DNA of 36,938 nucleotides, from IMG/VR virus record IMGVR_UViG_3300035670_000676, positions 1-36,938 of that record; one strand, given 5' to 3'. Below, piece by piece: positions 23,351 to 31,858 of this stretch; position 1 is the first letter of the stretch; the number at the start of each line of letters is the position of its first letter. The notes beneath the pieces are model-generated. The model was given only the letters and a program-made list of their open reading frames with translations. It was not told the origin of the DNA and ran no database searches. Position numbers and translations under genes: made by a program. Source of the stretch: a virus.

Positions 23351-24475
23351 TTATGCGGCATCCCGCCATGGTGAATTGATTGGCGTCCATGTGTTGGACG
23401 GATCTGTGATGTTTGTCCAGGTGGTGGTAACAGGTGCAACGGGATTCCATTTCAAACCGCCATCGGCTGACATGGATGAACCAACTTGAGCAAATGCTGA
23501 ATCCTCAAGCGTCGTACCGGCATTAGCCGTTGCATTTGATTCAGCGACGGCATGTGCTTGCGGACTTGCATCAACGTTTGCATCAGCCGTTGCATTTGAT
23601 ACAGCGCTGGCAATGGCTTGTGATCCTGTATCGGTTTCTGCGTTTGCCGTAACTGTTGATTCAGAAGCGGCAAGCGCAATGCCGCCACGAACCGCAATCC
23701 CTGTTGCAGACTGTTCACTAGTGCTGGCGGCCTGCGCGGTGCCATCTCTGACAAATTCTCCTGATGCGCTTGCCGTGGTTGTGCTGGTTGCGGTTGCAGT
23801 TCCTGATTGAAGGAATGCACCGTTTGCCGTTGCGTTTGTTTCAGATGCTGCACTAGCGGTTGCGCTAAACCGTATACCACCAAGCGCAGTTTGTGTTGAA
23901 TCGCTTGCAGCGGCAGCTGTTCCCGAGAACAGAATGCCGCCTGTTGCAGTTGCTTCGCTTGTGCTTGTGGCAAATGCCGATTGACCAGAAACAACTTCAG
24001 CACTTGCGCTAACCGTTGATGTTGATGCGGCAGTTGCCGTGCCATCGGCAACCATTTGCCCGGTTGCTGTTGCACTGGTATCGCTTGATGCTGGCGCATC
24101 ACTTTGGCGTATAGCCGTTCCGCTAGCCGTTTGCGTTGATTCGCTTGCTGCTGCGGCTGCGCCATCTTGAATGATGGTGCCAGTTGCCGTAACCGTTGAA
24201 ACTGAATTTGCTTCAGCGGTTGCGCTAATAACGCCAGCGCCCGCCGAATACGACCCTGAACCGTAGGCATAGAATCCGTAATTAGCCAATCCGCCCGATA
24301 TTTTTTCGCCATCCGCGGCTGCGCTTGATACGGCGGTGCTAACGGCTTCGGCTTCAATACCGCCTGGCGCAGAATATTTACTGACGCCATAGGCACCGCC
24401 GCCGTAATTACTAACAGCTGCATCGGTTCCCCATTTGCCGCTGCCGTAAGCACCATTGCCATAGTTAAGGGCCAT
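23351..24475 (-). CDS. Repeat-built tail fibre protein
   Basis: This encodes 374 residues. Residues 1-77 hold three NYGxxAYG-type units rich in Tyr and Gly (around positions 4, 23 and 65). Residues 78-317 are twelve tandem 20-residue repeats, rich in Ala, Ser and Thr, with a loose pattern G-x5-GTA-x-AAS-x-S-x3-A. The C-terminal 57 residues are different (WNPVAPVTTTWTN, NTWTPINSPWRDAA) and Trp-rich. Such a regular array suggests a rigid beta-helical or coiled shaft with a C-terminal tip. No family is recognised. Confidence 0.8.
   Translation of the reverse strand: MALNYGNGAYGSGKWGTDAAVSNYGGGAYGVSKYSAPGGIEAEAVSTAVSSAAADGEKISGGLANYGFYAYGSGSYSAGAGVISATAEANSVSTVTATGTIIQDGAAAAASESTQTASGTAIRQSDAPASSDTSATATGQMVADGTATAASTSTVSASAEVVSGQSAFATSTSEATATGGILFSGTAAAASDSTQTALGGIRFSATASAASETNATANGAFLQSGTATATSTTTASASGEFVRDGTAQAASTSEQSATGIAVRGGIALAASESTVTANAETDTGSQAIASAVSNATADANVDASPQAHAVAESNATANAGTTLEDSAFAQVGSSMSADGGLKWNPVAPVTTTWTNITDPSNTWTPINSPWRDAA
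23525..24244 (-). repeat. Twelve tandem 60-bp (20-residue) repeats
   Basis: Within the fibre gene the protein repeat length is exactly 20 residues for twelve units (residues 78-317), with no insertion or deletion. The first unit is degenerate. At DNA level the copies have diverged, so this is an old array kept by selection on structure. An example unit is TGGILFSGTAAAASDSTQTA. Confidence 0.85.
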
Positions 24476-24479
24476 TCAC

Positions 24480-24875
24480 TTACGCCAAAGTGACTGACAG
24501 ATTTCCAGTTGCAAAACGGAATACATCACCACTTCCAACAGCTTTGCTTGCCGTTAGATCAGCCCATGACAGCATATTGCCTGATGTGCTGGCGTCGAAA
24601 ATGGCAGCCGCCACAACCGTACCCCATGAACCGGATGCCGTTGGAAATTCAACGTTAGCCGAATTGGATGCTGTTGTTGGCGATGTACCTGTCACACTGA
24701 ACGTTGCCGCGGTGCGTGCGTAGCTGTTGCCCGATACTTCCGTACCGCCGCCAGCATCCGTAGGTGCAACGGTGAAAAGACCAACGTAAAGCGAAGATGG
24801 TGATGTGTAAGCCGTGTTAGTAAACACATGCTTCATCACTTTATCTTCAAGATAATCTGAAAATGAACCTGCCAT
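24480..24875 (-). CDS. Tail fibre-type protein, TLA pattern
   Basis: This encodes 131 residues. It has the pattern of a common phage protein: SDYLEDKVMKHVF, SLYVGLFTVAPTDAGGGTE, then a variable beta part, AAIFDASTSGNML and a C-terminal VTLA. Such proteins lie next to head-tail adaptors and are annotated as tail fibre or neck proteins. One base separates it from the adaptor gene upstream. It is probably structural. Confidence 0.8.
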   Translation of the reverse strand: MAGSFSDYLEDKVMKHVFTNTAYTSPSSLYVGLFTVAPTDAGGGTEVSGNSYARTAATFSVTGTSPTTASNSANVEFPTASGSWGTVVAAAIFDASTSGNMLSWADLTASKAVGSGDVFRFATGNLSVTLA

Positions 24876-24876
24876 G

Positions 24877-25497
24877 TTAGTAGCTCCTTGCTCTCATGCG
24901 CGGCGTTGTGCCGCTAAAGTTTGACCTTTGCTCTTCAAGCATCAGATCGTTGAAGGCTTCCTTATATAGAGTGCCCCAAGTGGTAATGCGATCATCATCG
25001 CGCAAGTAAGGTGCGCTTTGAACCAATGCGCCATATAGATACATGGCTGGCGATTTCGCAAGCAACCAGTTGCTTGTATTGCTATCCGAAAGCGCCGGAA
25101 TCTTTTTGTAGTACGACATTTCAACCGTGTATTCGCCACCAGGCGTTGGGATCACTTCAAACGTTTGACCGACAATTGAGTAATACTTGGGTTCGTTGGC
25201 GGCTGCAAAGTAAGTGGATCGCAAATCGTCGGCTTGCTCGTTGCTCACAAATGACAGCTTCATAGGCGTTGCTGTGTTCAACTGTATGTTGATCATTTGC
25301 AGGAAATCGGCAGGCAACTCGGTGTACTGCGTATCAAGTGATGCCGTTGCGCGCTGCACCATATCGCGCGTTCTCACATTGCGATTGAACGTTGCTTCCG
25401 CCAACTCGATGAATGTCGGAATGACGGACGTCAAGTCATCGCGGTTCAACCAATCCGCAATACTTGTTTTCAATCCGCTGTAAGTATTCAGTGCCAT
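24877..25497 (-). CDS. Head-tail adaptor protein
   Basis: This encodes 206 residues from the ATG at 25497, which overlaps the glycosyltransferase stop as ATGA. It is helical in the first half (SGLKTSIADWLNR, FIELAEATFNRNVRTRDM), then beta-like (YTELPADFLQMINIQL, GQTFEVIPTPGGEYTVEMSY), then helical (AMYLYGALVQSAPYLRDDDR). This is the pattern of SU10-type adaptor or gp4-like connector proteins that bind under the portal. The context agrees. Confidence 0.82.
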   Translation of the reverse strand: MALNTYSGLKTSIADWLNRDDLTSVIPTFIELAEATFNRNVRTRDMVQRATASLDTQYTELPADFLQMINIQLNTATPMKLSFVSNEQADDLRSTYFAAANEPKYYSIVGQTFEVIPTPGGEYTVEMSYYKKIPALSDSNTSNWLLAKSPAMYLYGALVQSAPYLRDDDRITTWGTLYKEAFNDLMLEEQRSNFSGTTPRMRARSY

Positions 25498-26201
25498 CAA
25501 GCCACCTTTTGAGATTCTTCGACCGGCGCGCCAGCTTGTTTTCTGCGCTCATCTTCCATCGGTCGGAGTGCCCAGGTATGCTCGTGCTTATACTCAAAGG
25601 TTCCGATGTGTCCAATTTGCTTGGACAGGTCATGATCAATATACAACGGAATGCCGTTCTCCCGCAACAGCTTGCAGAAATAGACATCTTCGCCCATGTA
25701 ACCTTTTGCCGCGGTATCCCATGGCGTTGCAAACCATGGCATGTCAATGACTTTGAAAACGTTGATGTCCACCAGCATCACGCCAGTGCCAACCATATCA
25801 ACTTGCTCCAAACCCGTGTCTTCGGGCATCGAGTAACGCAATACTTTTCTTCCTGTTGCTTTATCGTAGTTGCCAGCCGTGGGGCCGGTTGGCATTCTGC
25901 GCCTGGCGCAGTTTGCCGCCACAACGCACTCGCCATGGGCCAGTAGGCGCGCGATGGTGTCAGCCGGAAAGCGCATGTCGCTATCAAGAAACAGCAGATA
26001 GTCTGCATTGGCGTGGATAGCGTTCATGACTAATTCGGTGCGCTGCGAGCAAAGCAATGTACCTTGGCTCATCAGCAAATTCACAATGTCACCCGTGTTG
26101 CCAATGTGGTGGCTAACAGCATTCACCAAGTCAAAGGTGAACATCGTATGTACTTCATCGCGTGCCGGCACGCAAACAGAAATAATCCGTTTATCAGTCA
26201 T
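25497..26201 (-). CDS. GT-A glycosyltransferase in the head module
   Basis: This encodes 234 residues. It begins with RIISVCVPARDEVH (GT2-like) and has the metal site LDSDM at 72-76 and the acidic base pair ED at 171-172 in YMGEDVYFCKLL. There is no membrane segment. It lies between an accessory head gene and the head-tail adaptor, coupled by one- to four-base overlaps, so it is made with virion proteins. Glycosylation of the capsid or of tail proteins, or of a host glycan, is possible. The acceptor cannot be read from sequence. Confidence 0.82.
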   Translation of the reverse strand: MTDKRIISVCVPARDEVHTMFTFDLVNAVSHHIGNTGDIVNLLMSQGTLLCSQRTELVMNAIHANADYLLFLDSDMRFPADTIARLLAHGECVVAANCARRRMPTGPTAGNYDKATGRKVLRYSMPEDTGLEQVDMVGTGVMLVDINVFKVIDMPWFATPWDTAAKGYMGEDVYFCKLLRENGIPLYIDHDLSKQIGHIGTFEYKHEHTWALRPMEDERRKQAGAPVEESQKVA

Positions 26202-26521
26202 TAAACCCTCCCAGGTCTTGTGCGAAAGTGTCGATTGTCTGGATCATTAAGCCAGCGCTTAAAGTCCGTTTGATTGCGCGTGATGCCTTTACCTACCAGT
26301 TCCATAAATAAATTCATAGGAATGGAAGCGACCTTCACGCCATGACCATCACCTGACCATCTTGCACGTTCATCGACCTGGTTGAATTCAGTCTTATTGG
26401 TTTCAACAATGGGTTGGACGTTTTGGATTGTCTCGATGACAGCCGTATCGGTATCCTCATCAAAATGCCAGATTCGGGTGATACCTAGAAGCTCGTCTTG
26501 TTCAAAGATCCGTTTTTCCAT
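26201..26521 (-). CDS. Head-region accessory protein
   Basis: This encodes 106 residues. The pattern of DEDTDTAVIETIQNVQPI, NKTEFNQVDERARWSG and a C-terminal LNDPDNRHFRTRPGRV is one I recognise from genes near phage capsids. The function is unknown. It is coupled to the glycosyltransferase by a single shared base (TAATG). Its ATG is only 40 bases after the capsid stop, with a terminator between. Confidence 0.78.
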   Translation of the reverse strand: MEKRIFEQDELLGITRIWHFDEDTDTAVIETIQNVQPIVETNKTEFNQVDERARWSGDGHGVKVASIPMNLFMELVGKGITRNQTDFKRWLNDPDNRHFRTRPGRV

Positions 26522-26523
26522 GT

Positions 26524-26548
26524 AAAAAAGGGCGGGTTTCCCCGCCCC
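26524..26548 (-). terminator. Rho-independent terminator after the capsid gene
   Basis: On the minus strand GGGCGGG (26541-26547) pairs with CCCGCCC (26530-26536) across a four-base loop, followed by six Ts (26524-26529). It lies between the capsid stop at 26563 and the next start at 26521. Partial readthrough would give much capsid mRNA and less of the downstream genes, as in other phages. Confidence 0.92.
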
Positions 26549-26562
26549 TTCCTAAGTCAAGA

Positions 26563-27525
26563 TTACGACGTGAGTAGGTCAGCGGCAATGCCGTGTGCCT
26601 TCTCGTTGTATACGGCAAGACCGTATTCCGCCAAAAGCAAGCGCTTCTCAGCGTCACCCGTGGTTGCAAGTTCAACTTGCTGGAATGGGCGCAGGAAATG
26701 CACGCCAGCGTAGTCGGGCGACAATACAAACGCATCGCGCTCACGCTGGAAGCGGTTGGGAACAATGTTGACTTGGCCAAAGTCTCCGACGTAGATGTCA
26801 GCCGCGCCAATGATCTGCGCCTGCTTTCCAGCCGGCACATCGCGGTAACGCGTTGCAATACCGTTGAAACCGCTAACGGTTTGCTTGTTGACTGGACCAG
26901 TCATCACAATTGAAGGCTCGCCGCCACTCGTCCACACTTGCTGAAGGACGCTCTTAAGGATCGTCTCAGTAAACGTGCGAACCGTTCCATCCGAACGCGT
27001 TGCTGTGGGAAGCGTGGTGTACGAAGGATTGCCGCCACCTGAACCAACGGATGTGTTGGTCTTGATGAACGCCAACAACGAACCAGTCTTTTGTGCGGTT
27101 GTGGAGTCACCAGCAGTTGCGCCTTGGTTGGCCAACAGGATGGTTTCCATGTCACGCTTTAACTCGGCAGCTTTCTTCGCCAACTGGTAAGCCAGTTCGC
27201 TCTTACGACCTGCTTTGTTAACGGCTTCCATGGTGCCGGAAATCACAACAGTCTTGCGGCTAATCTGTGTGTAGTTGCCCAACTGAACGGTTGGCGATAC
27301 GGCTTCATAAGTAGTGAGATCATCACCCTGAAGCGCTGCGTTGCTAGTTGTTGCATCAGCAAGTGCGTCGGTCTGCCACTGGAACAGCGTATTGGAAGCG
27401 GTACCGCGACCAATATTGTTCATGAAAGGCGTGGTTTCGGGAGAAATGTTGTAAATCTGATTGCTTAGATCCTCACGGATACCCTTTGCAGAGTAGGTGA
27501 GGAAGGTGTTTGATGCGATTGTCAT
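26563..27525 (-). CDS. Major capsid protein, SU10/DUF5309 family
   Basis: This encodes 320 residues. The start MTIASNTFLTYSAKGIREDL and the region SPETTPFMNNIGRGTASN match the SU10-type major capsid family (HK97 fold). The following parts (LGNYTQISRKTVVISGTME; KRDMETILLANQG) and the C-terminal GDAEKRLLLAEYGLAVYNEK also agree. It forms the shell. There is no protease gene and the N-terminus looks unprocessed, so a separate scaffold is expected and present upstream. AGGAAC precedes the ATG. A terminator follows. Confidence 0.95.
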   Translation of the reverse strand: MTIASNTFLTYSAKGIREDLSNQIYNISPETTPFMNNIGRGTASNTLFQWQTDALADATTSNAALQGDDLTTYEAVSPTVQLGNYTQISRKTVVISGTMEAVNKAGRKSELAYQLAKKAAELKRDMETILLANQGATAGDSTTAQKTGSLLAFIKTNTSVGSGGGNPSYTTLPTATRSDGTVRTFTETILKSVLQQVWTSGGEPSIVMTGPVNKQTVSGFNGIATRYRDVPAGKQAQIIGAADIYVGDFGQVNIVPNRFQRERDAFVLSPDYAGVHFLRPFQQVELATTGDAEKRLLLAEYGLAVYNEKAHGIAADLLTS

Positions 27526-27533
27526 GATAGTTC

Positions 27534-28544
27534 CTAAAGAAGATGTTCAAAAAGTTTGGCTGCGTCACGGACGTTGCCCGTTTTTGCAAGGCGCTGTCTG
27601 GCGCGTGTTACCTCATTCACTTGAACCTTCGCGGCTTGTGGATTACCTGGCGCAACAGTCTTTGTCTTTGGCGCTTCAACCTTAGCTTTCACCGTTTGTT
27701 GCTTCGCCATAATCTGATCAAACATCATGGCTTTGCGTAAAACCTTTACGACACGATGATCAACAACGCCCTTCAAATCATCGGGTGAAAAGCCTTCTTT
27801 GACGCCAAAATCAATCAATGCAGCTTTTTCGGATTTAGCCGTGTCTGGATTCTTCCATTCCGGTATGGCAGAAACCAACAAATTCGCTTCTTCCTTCAAC
27901 TTAGCCTGCATTGCGCGATGATATTCCTGCTGTTGCAACTGATTCAAGCGCTGGAGTTCGGCCTGTGATGCCGCCAATTTCTCTGAACGCTGACGCTGCA
28001 ACTCGGTTTGCCGCACCCACTCAATTGGATCTTCCCTATAAAGTTTTTCCATATCGACGGGTGATTCTTGCTGCTGCTGCAATTGTTGTTGCAATGCAGT
28101 AAGCAACTGTGCATAAGTGGCACGCTCTTCACGGACTGCACCAAGCTCTGCTTCAGCGGCTTTGCGCTGTTCTGCAAGTGCTTGTGTTTTCCGTGTGTAA
28201 TCCGCGGTGCGCTGATAGCCTTTGAGCAATTCGTCAAGCGGAACCTTCTCTTCCTTACCATCAACTTTAACGGTGAAAGTGGGTGGCTCTTCGGGTTGCT
28301 TGCTTTCTTCGCTTTCCTCGGACTCGCTGGACGCTTCAACGTCATCAGACTCTTCGCCTTGCTCGTCTGAATCGGCTGCATCATCCCCTGACGCCTCAAC
28401 GTCGCCCTGTGGCTCCGTTTCGGCTTGCGCCTCTGTCGCTGCCTGTTCTCCGTCTTCTTCGGCAAGCAATGCTTCAAAGGCTTGTGCGGCTTCACGCACA
28501 CTCATGGCGGCATTATCCGCCAAAACAACTGATTCGTCACTCAT
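27534..28544 (-). CDS. Scaffolding protein
   Basis: This encodes 336 residues. The N-terminal 85 residues are very acidic (EDGEQAATEAQAETEPQGD). A short ordered part follows with FTVKVDGKEEKVPLDELLKG, a motif often seen in phage scaffolds. Residues 115-215 are a long Gln/Glu-rich coiled coil. The C-terminus is basic (ARQRLAKTGNVRDAAKLF), as expected for capsid binding. It lies directly before the capsid gene. It assembles the procapsid and is then released. Confidence 0.9.
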   Translation of the reverse strand: MSDESVVLADNAAMSVREAAQAFEALLAEEDGEQAATEAQAETEPQGDVEASGDDAADSDEQGEESDDVEASSESEESEESKQPEEPPTFTVKVDGKEEKVPLDELLKGYQRTADYTRKTQALAEQRKAAEAELGAVREERATYAQLLTALQQQLQQQQESPVDMEKLYREDPIEWVRQTELQRQRSEKLAASQAELQRLNQLQQQEYHRAMQAKLKEEANLLVSAIPEWKNPDTAKSEKAALIDFGVKEGFSPDDLKGVVDHRVVKVLRKAMMFDQIMAKQQTVKAKVEAPKTKTVAPGNPQAAKVQVNEVTRARQRLAKTGNVRDAAKLFEHLL

Positions 28545-28816
28545 AAGATTCCCTGTTTCGATTCGGACCGCTTGCGCATACGATCAATCGTGGCGCGCGT
28601 GAGCGTTCCATCTGCCAAGACACTGCTGAAAAACTGTTGCACACGTTCAAGTGCTTTGAATTCGGAAAAGATTTTCTCTCTAACGTCAACCGATTCACTC
28701 ATTGCCCAATCGTCAAGCAATTGTTGCCTAACGGCTGACCACGATTCTTGGTAAAGCGTGCTTTCTAAAATGCGCCTTGCTTCATTGCTGCGCTGGATAC
28801 GTTCTTCGTTAGTCAT
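28541..28816 (-). CDS. Small helical protein between portal and scaffold
   Basis: This encodes 91 residues, charged and helical (ERIQRSNEARRILESTLYQE, EKIFSEFKALERVQQFFSS), with a basic C-terminus. It is coupled by ATGA at both ends. Small helical proteins at this place are common in SU10-type head modules and may help assembly, but the function is not known. Confidence 0.75.
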   Translation of the reverse strand: MTNEERIQRSNEARRILESTLYQESWSAVRQQLLDDWAMSESVDVREKIFSEFKALERVQQFFSSVLADGTLTRATIDRMRKRSESKQGIL

Positions 28817-30936
28817 TGCATGGGTTGCATGGGTTGCTGTGCTTCCATTTGCATACGCTCACGATCAACGGCCATCTTGGCGTTGATTTCGGCTTGCGTT
28901 TGCGCCAGGCTCACACCGTATTTCAATTCCATTTCTTGGCGGCGCAATATGCCATCTTGTTCAATCCTGTCGCGCTCACGATCATCAGCGCGAAGCATTT
29001 TCTCACGTTCCAGTGCCAACTCTGCTGCTTTCTTTTCAATATCGGCTTGGATTGCCTGAACCTGTACTTGCGTCAATGCTTCAGAAGGATCAGGACGTGG
29101 TTGCGGTTGCGGTGGCGCGTAGTCCATGGGCAATTGATTGATAAATTGCGTTGTGTCCTTGTATCCCGCCATCTCGATCAGCTTGCCTAGCGTGTTGGCG
29201 TATTGACCAATTGTCACCAACGGATTATTAGGGCCAAGCGATTGAAGGATTTGTTCTTGCTTGGCGGTAATCGCTTGCAAGAATTGGATCTTCTCGTCAG
29301 CGCCACCCGTTCCAAGACCAACGTTAACGCTTACATCCATCGTTGCATCCCAGGCGCGTGGATCAACTTCCACCCACTGGTTGCGCAAACGCACAACGCG
29401 CGGCTTGTCTTGATGGCGCGTGATCAGGCGCAGCAATCCTTTGAACAAACGCTTCATGCCGATTTCGGCAAAGATGCGTGCAATCAACTCGATATGCTGT
29501 TGGGCGGCTTGAACAGTCGCTTGGACCGCCAAACGTGTTGTGGACTGCAATGCGTCTGCATTCAAGCCCATCGACGCTTTCGACATGCCAGTGCGCGCTT
29601 CTTTAACCTGATCCATGTACTCGATCATGCCAAAGGCTTGTTGGCCAACAAATGGCGTATTGAATGGCTGCACCATGCCTGGCGCTCTGGCGCGAATAAT
29701 GGCGCCGTTCTCATTGTTCAACACATCATCAAGATTGACTTGACCTTCAACGACAACGGTGCGCGGGTGAATGGATTGCGCCAACGAATCAAGCATGTTG
29801 CGAAGAATCACGGACTTGATGCGCTGGATGTCCATCGTGACATCAGCCGTTGACATGCCAAAAAACGTATGCGGTTCAGGATCAGGCACAAAGTAGGTGA
29901 ACGGTATATCGTCAGCCGGCTCGTTGGCAACGATCTTATATGACGGACCCATGGTGCAAATCTTGCGCAACTCGGCAATGCCATCGCCATCAACATCAAG
30001 GCGAATATATGATTCAAGATATAAGACGCGGCGCTGCGCAGGGTTGTTATCACTTTCACCAAACATCATTTGTGCAGGATTGCGCGCAATGCGTTCAATG
30101 TTAGTGTCTAGCTCATCTTCACCCGTGTTGGATTCAACCTCTTCTTGGTCGTAACCCATGGCCACCAACTCAGAAACAGTGGCAAGTTTGCGATGAGCAA
30201 CAATATCGGCGTCTTCAAAACTGCGAGCGCGTCTGTCAATGATGAATTCTTCGGGCGCCAATGATTCAACACGCACTTTCTTGATCGTTGTCTTGCGGCG
30301 GATCTTGACTTCGTGAACCATCACGGTTGGCGTTAGTTGCTGACCAGTGACTGGATCAATAACGGGTGGTGGCGCGTTGTTGTCGATCTCGCTTTGAAGA
30401 TCAACCATTTCAACGCCATCTTGGCTCAACAGTAACGTTAGCTGCGCATCATCCATGCCGCTATACGTTTCGTTTTTTTGGTAGACCTTTTCATCAATCC
30501 ACCACTTAATTACACCCGTTTTCCGCACCAAAGCATCTTTGAAAGCGGCGTGAAGCGTCACAAAGAAATTATTGTCTTCGTTCAGAATGTATCGGACATA
30601 GTCGGTGGCTTGCTCTGCCATCGGCACATCTTCTTTGGAACGCGGCACATACTGCACAACGTTCTCGCTGGAAAAGAAAATGCGCATAAGGCTTGGCAAA
30701 ATGGCTTGTACGGTGTCGCGCACATCCATTGAAACAACTTGGCTGCGACCCTCTTCTTCATCGCCAAACGCATCGCCAAAATAATACTCGGTGGCTTTGG
30801 CGCGAAGATTGCCAATCTCTAAGTCAATGAAATTGACAGCGTCATAAAGTTCAGCGGCAACAACGGCTTGAATCTCCGTGTCATCCATCTTTTGGCCGGA
30901 TTTGATGCCCGTTGCAAGTTCCGCTTCAATGTCCAT
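28813..30936 (-). CDS. Portal protein, P22/SU10-like
   Basis: This encodes 707 residues, the size of P22-like portals. The N-terminus has LYDAVNFIDLEIGNLRAKA, followed by GRSQVVSMDVRDTVQAILPS and DPEPHTFFGMSTADVTMDIQ, patterns typical of these portals. The C-terminal 130 residues are a Gln/Glu-rich helix (barrel or clip region), ending in Met/Gln/Pro repeats. It forms the dodecameric DNA gate where terminase docks and the tail attaches. It is followed by the small helical gene and the scaffold. Confidence 0.93.
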   Translation of the reverse strand: MDIEAELATGIKSGQKMDDTEIQAVVAAELYDAVNFIDLEIGNLRAKATEYYFGDAFGDEEEGRSQVVSMDVRDTVQAILPSLMRIFFSSENVVQYVPRSKEDVPMAEQATDYVRYILNEDNNFFVTLHAAFKDALVRKTGVIKWWIDEKVYQKNETYSGMDDAQLTLLLSQDGVEMVDLQSEIDNNAPPPVIDPVTGQQLTPTVMVHEVKIRRKTTIKKVRVESLAPEEFIIDRRARSFEDADIVAHRKLATVSELVAMGYDQEEVESNTGEDELDTNIERIARNPAQMMFGESDNNPAQRRVLYLESYIRLDVDGDGIAELRKICTMGPSYKIVANEPADDIPFTYFVPDPEPHTFFGMSTADVTMDIQRIKSVILRNMLDSLAQSIHPRTVVVEGQVNLDDVLNNENGAIIRARAPGMVQPFNTPFVGQQAFGMIEYMDQVKEARTGMSKASMGLNADALQSTTRLAVQATVQAAQQHIELIARIFAEIGMKRLFKGLLRLITRHQDKPRVVRLRNQWVEVDPRAWDATMDVSVNVGLGTGGADEKIQFLQAITAKQEQILQSLGPNNPLVTIGQYANTLGKLIEMAGYKDTTQFINQLPMDYAPPQPQPRPDPSEALTQVQVQAIQADIEKKAAELALEREKMLRADDRERDRIEQDGILRRQEMELKYGVSLAQTQAEINAKMAVDRERMQMEAQQPMQPMQ

Positions 30937-30939
30937 GTG

Positions 30940-31200
30940 TCACCATTTCACCTTGTTGGCCCAATAAGCAGCGCTCATTTTACCTTTAGCGATGTTCGCC
31001 GCATGGCGTGCTTTGAAAGCCTCGTTTCGTTTGGATCCTTCAGGACTTCCGCTGACGCCTTGCTGGCCAAAGCGAATCAGCTTGACTTCGTCACCCGATT
31101 TCGCCAAGACAGCGTGAGATTTCGTTGGGTGGCTTGGCGTTTTCTTTGGCTTGTTGTAACCGGAAAACGTCTCTGATCCGCGCTTAATCACGCCATTCAC
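30940..31200 (-). CDS. Small basic head-region protein
   Basis: This encodes 86 residues, basic. The pattern ETFSGYNKPKKTPSHPTKSH, KLIRFGQQGVSG and a C-terminal IAKGKMSAAYWANKVKW is one I recognise from a conserved small phage protein next to portal genes. The function is unknown. Strong conservation of the C-terminal end suggests binding to the portal or DNA. It is coupled by ATGA to the gene upstream. Confidence 0.82.
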   Translation of the reverse strand: MNGVIKRGSETFSGYNKPKKTPSHPTKSHAVLAKSGDEVKLIRFGQQGVSGSPEGSKRNEAFKARHAANIAKGKMSAAYWANKVKW

Positions 31201-31700
31201 TCCTGGCCTGGGAAGTTTGACCTGTAAAAACGCATAACTTGCATTGTGCGTCGATTATCTTGATCTCTGGTGATGGGGCCGCCAACAAGCCATGCGTCAC
31301 ATGTCCTTGATGCTGCGCATTTGAAGTGGAACAATTCGCAATACCCAAGATTTGCAGCGTCTTGGACCATAGCTTCAAGATCAACGCTTTCATCGTCATC
31401 ATTTTCTTCGCCTTCCGCGGCGGCGTTTTCAACATCGCCTTCGTAATCGTCACCTTCTTCGCTGTGCATACCTTCGGTGATGCACTCGATCATGCCTGGC
31501 GTTTGAATGAATGCTGCGCAATTACCGCAGCGCATACTCATGGCTTGCTCTAAGTCAGTGTTCCAAGTCTTTGATTTTGCACGCCAAAAGTCATCGTTTG
31601 GTAATTCAGGATTAGCTGGACCGTAGCCAACATTAGCAAAAGCCCAATTGCGATTCTTAAGATTCGCAAGCGGATCTTTTGTTTCAATCGGACATTCCAT
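31197..31700 (-). CDS. Cysteine-rich head-region protein
   Basis: This encodes 167 residues from the ATG at 31700, which overlaps the upstream stop (TGATG); a GTG one codon earlier is possible. It has CGNCAAF near residue 59 and YCELFHFKCAASRTCDAW near 125. The four to six cysteines look like a metal or iron-sulfur site reminiscent of HiPIP-like proteins. An acidic insert of about 35 residues (EEGDDYEGDVENAAAEGEE) separates the two Cys groups. It lies in the portal module. The role is unknown. Confidence 0.72.
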   Translation of the reverse strand: MECPIETKDPLANLKNRNWAFANVGYGPANPELPNDDFWRAKSKTWNTDLEQAMSMRCGNCAAFIQTPGMIECITEGMHSEEGDDYEGDVENAAAEGEENDDDESVDLEAMVQDAANLGYCELFHFKCAASRTCDAWLVGGPITRDQDNRRTMQVMRFYRSNFPGQE

Positions 31701-31858
31701 CACATGGGCTTTCGTGTGATGCCGGCTTCAGATAACGCAATGGCCACGGCTTGCTTGGGATTCTTGACCTTCGGGCCTTCCTTGCTACCCGAATGCAATT
31801 TCCCTGCTTTGTATTCCTTCATGACTTTGCTGATCTTTTTCTCGGCTTTGGTTTTCAT
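31700..31858 (-). CDS. Small basic protein, DUF6496-like
   Basis: This short gene encodes 52 residues. The pattern KVMKEYKAGKLHSGSKEG, then KQAVAIALSEAG, is that of the DUF6496-type small phage proteins. It is basic and helical. It is coupled by ATGA to the upstream gene and by TGATG to the cysteine-rich gene. The function is unknown, and it may be a minor head protein binding DNA. Confidence 0.82.
   Translation of the reverse strand: MKTKAEKKISKVMKEYKAGKLHSGSKEGPKVKNPKQAVAIALSEAGITRKPM

Noticed and set aside
23452-24462. A 336-residue minus-strand frame inside the repeat fibre gene
   Set aside because: It is a second frame opened by the Ala/Ser-rich repeats. The Gln-rich product is low complexity, and the in-frame fibre has proper neighbours and start.
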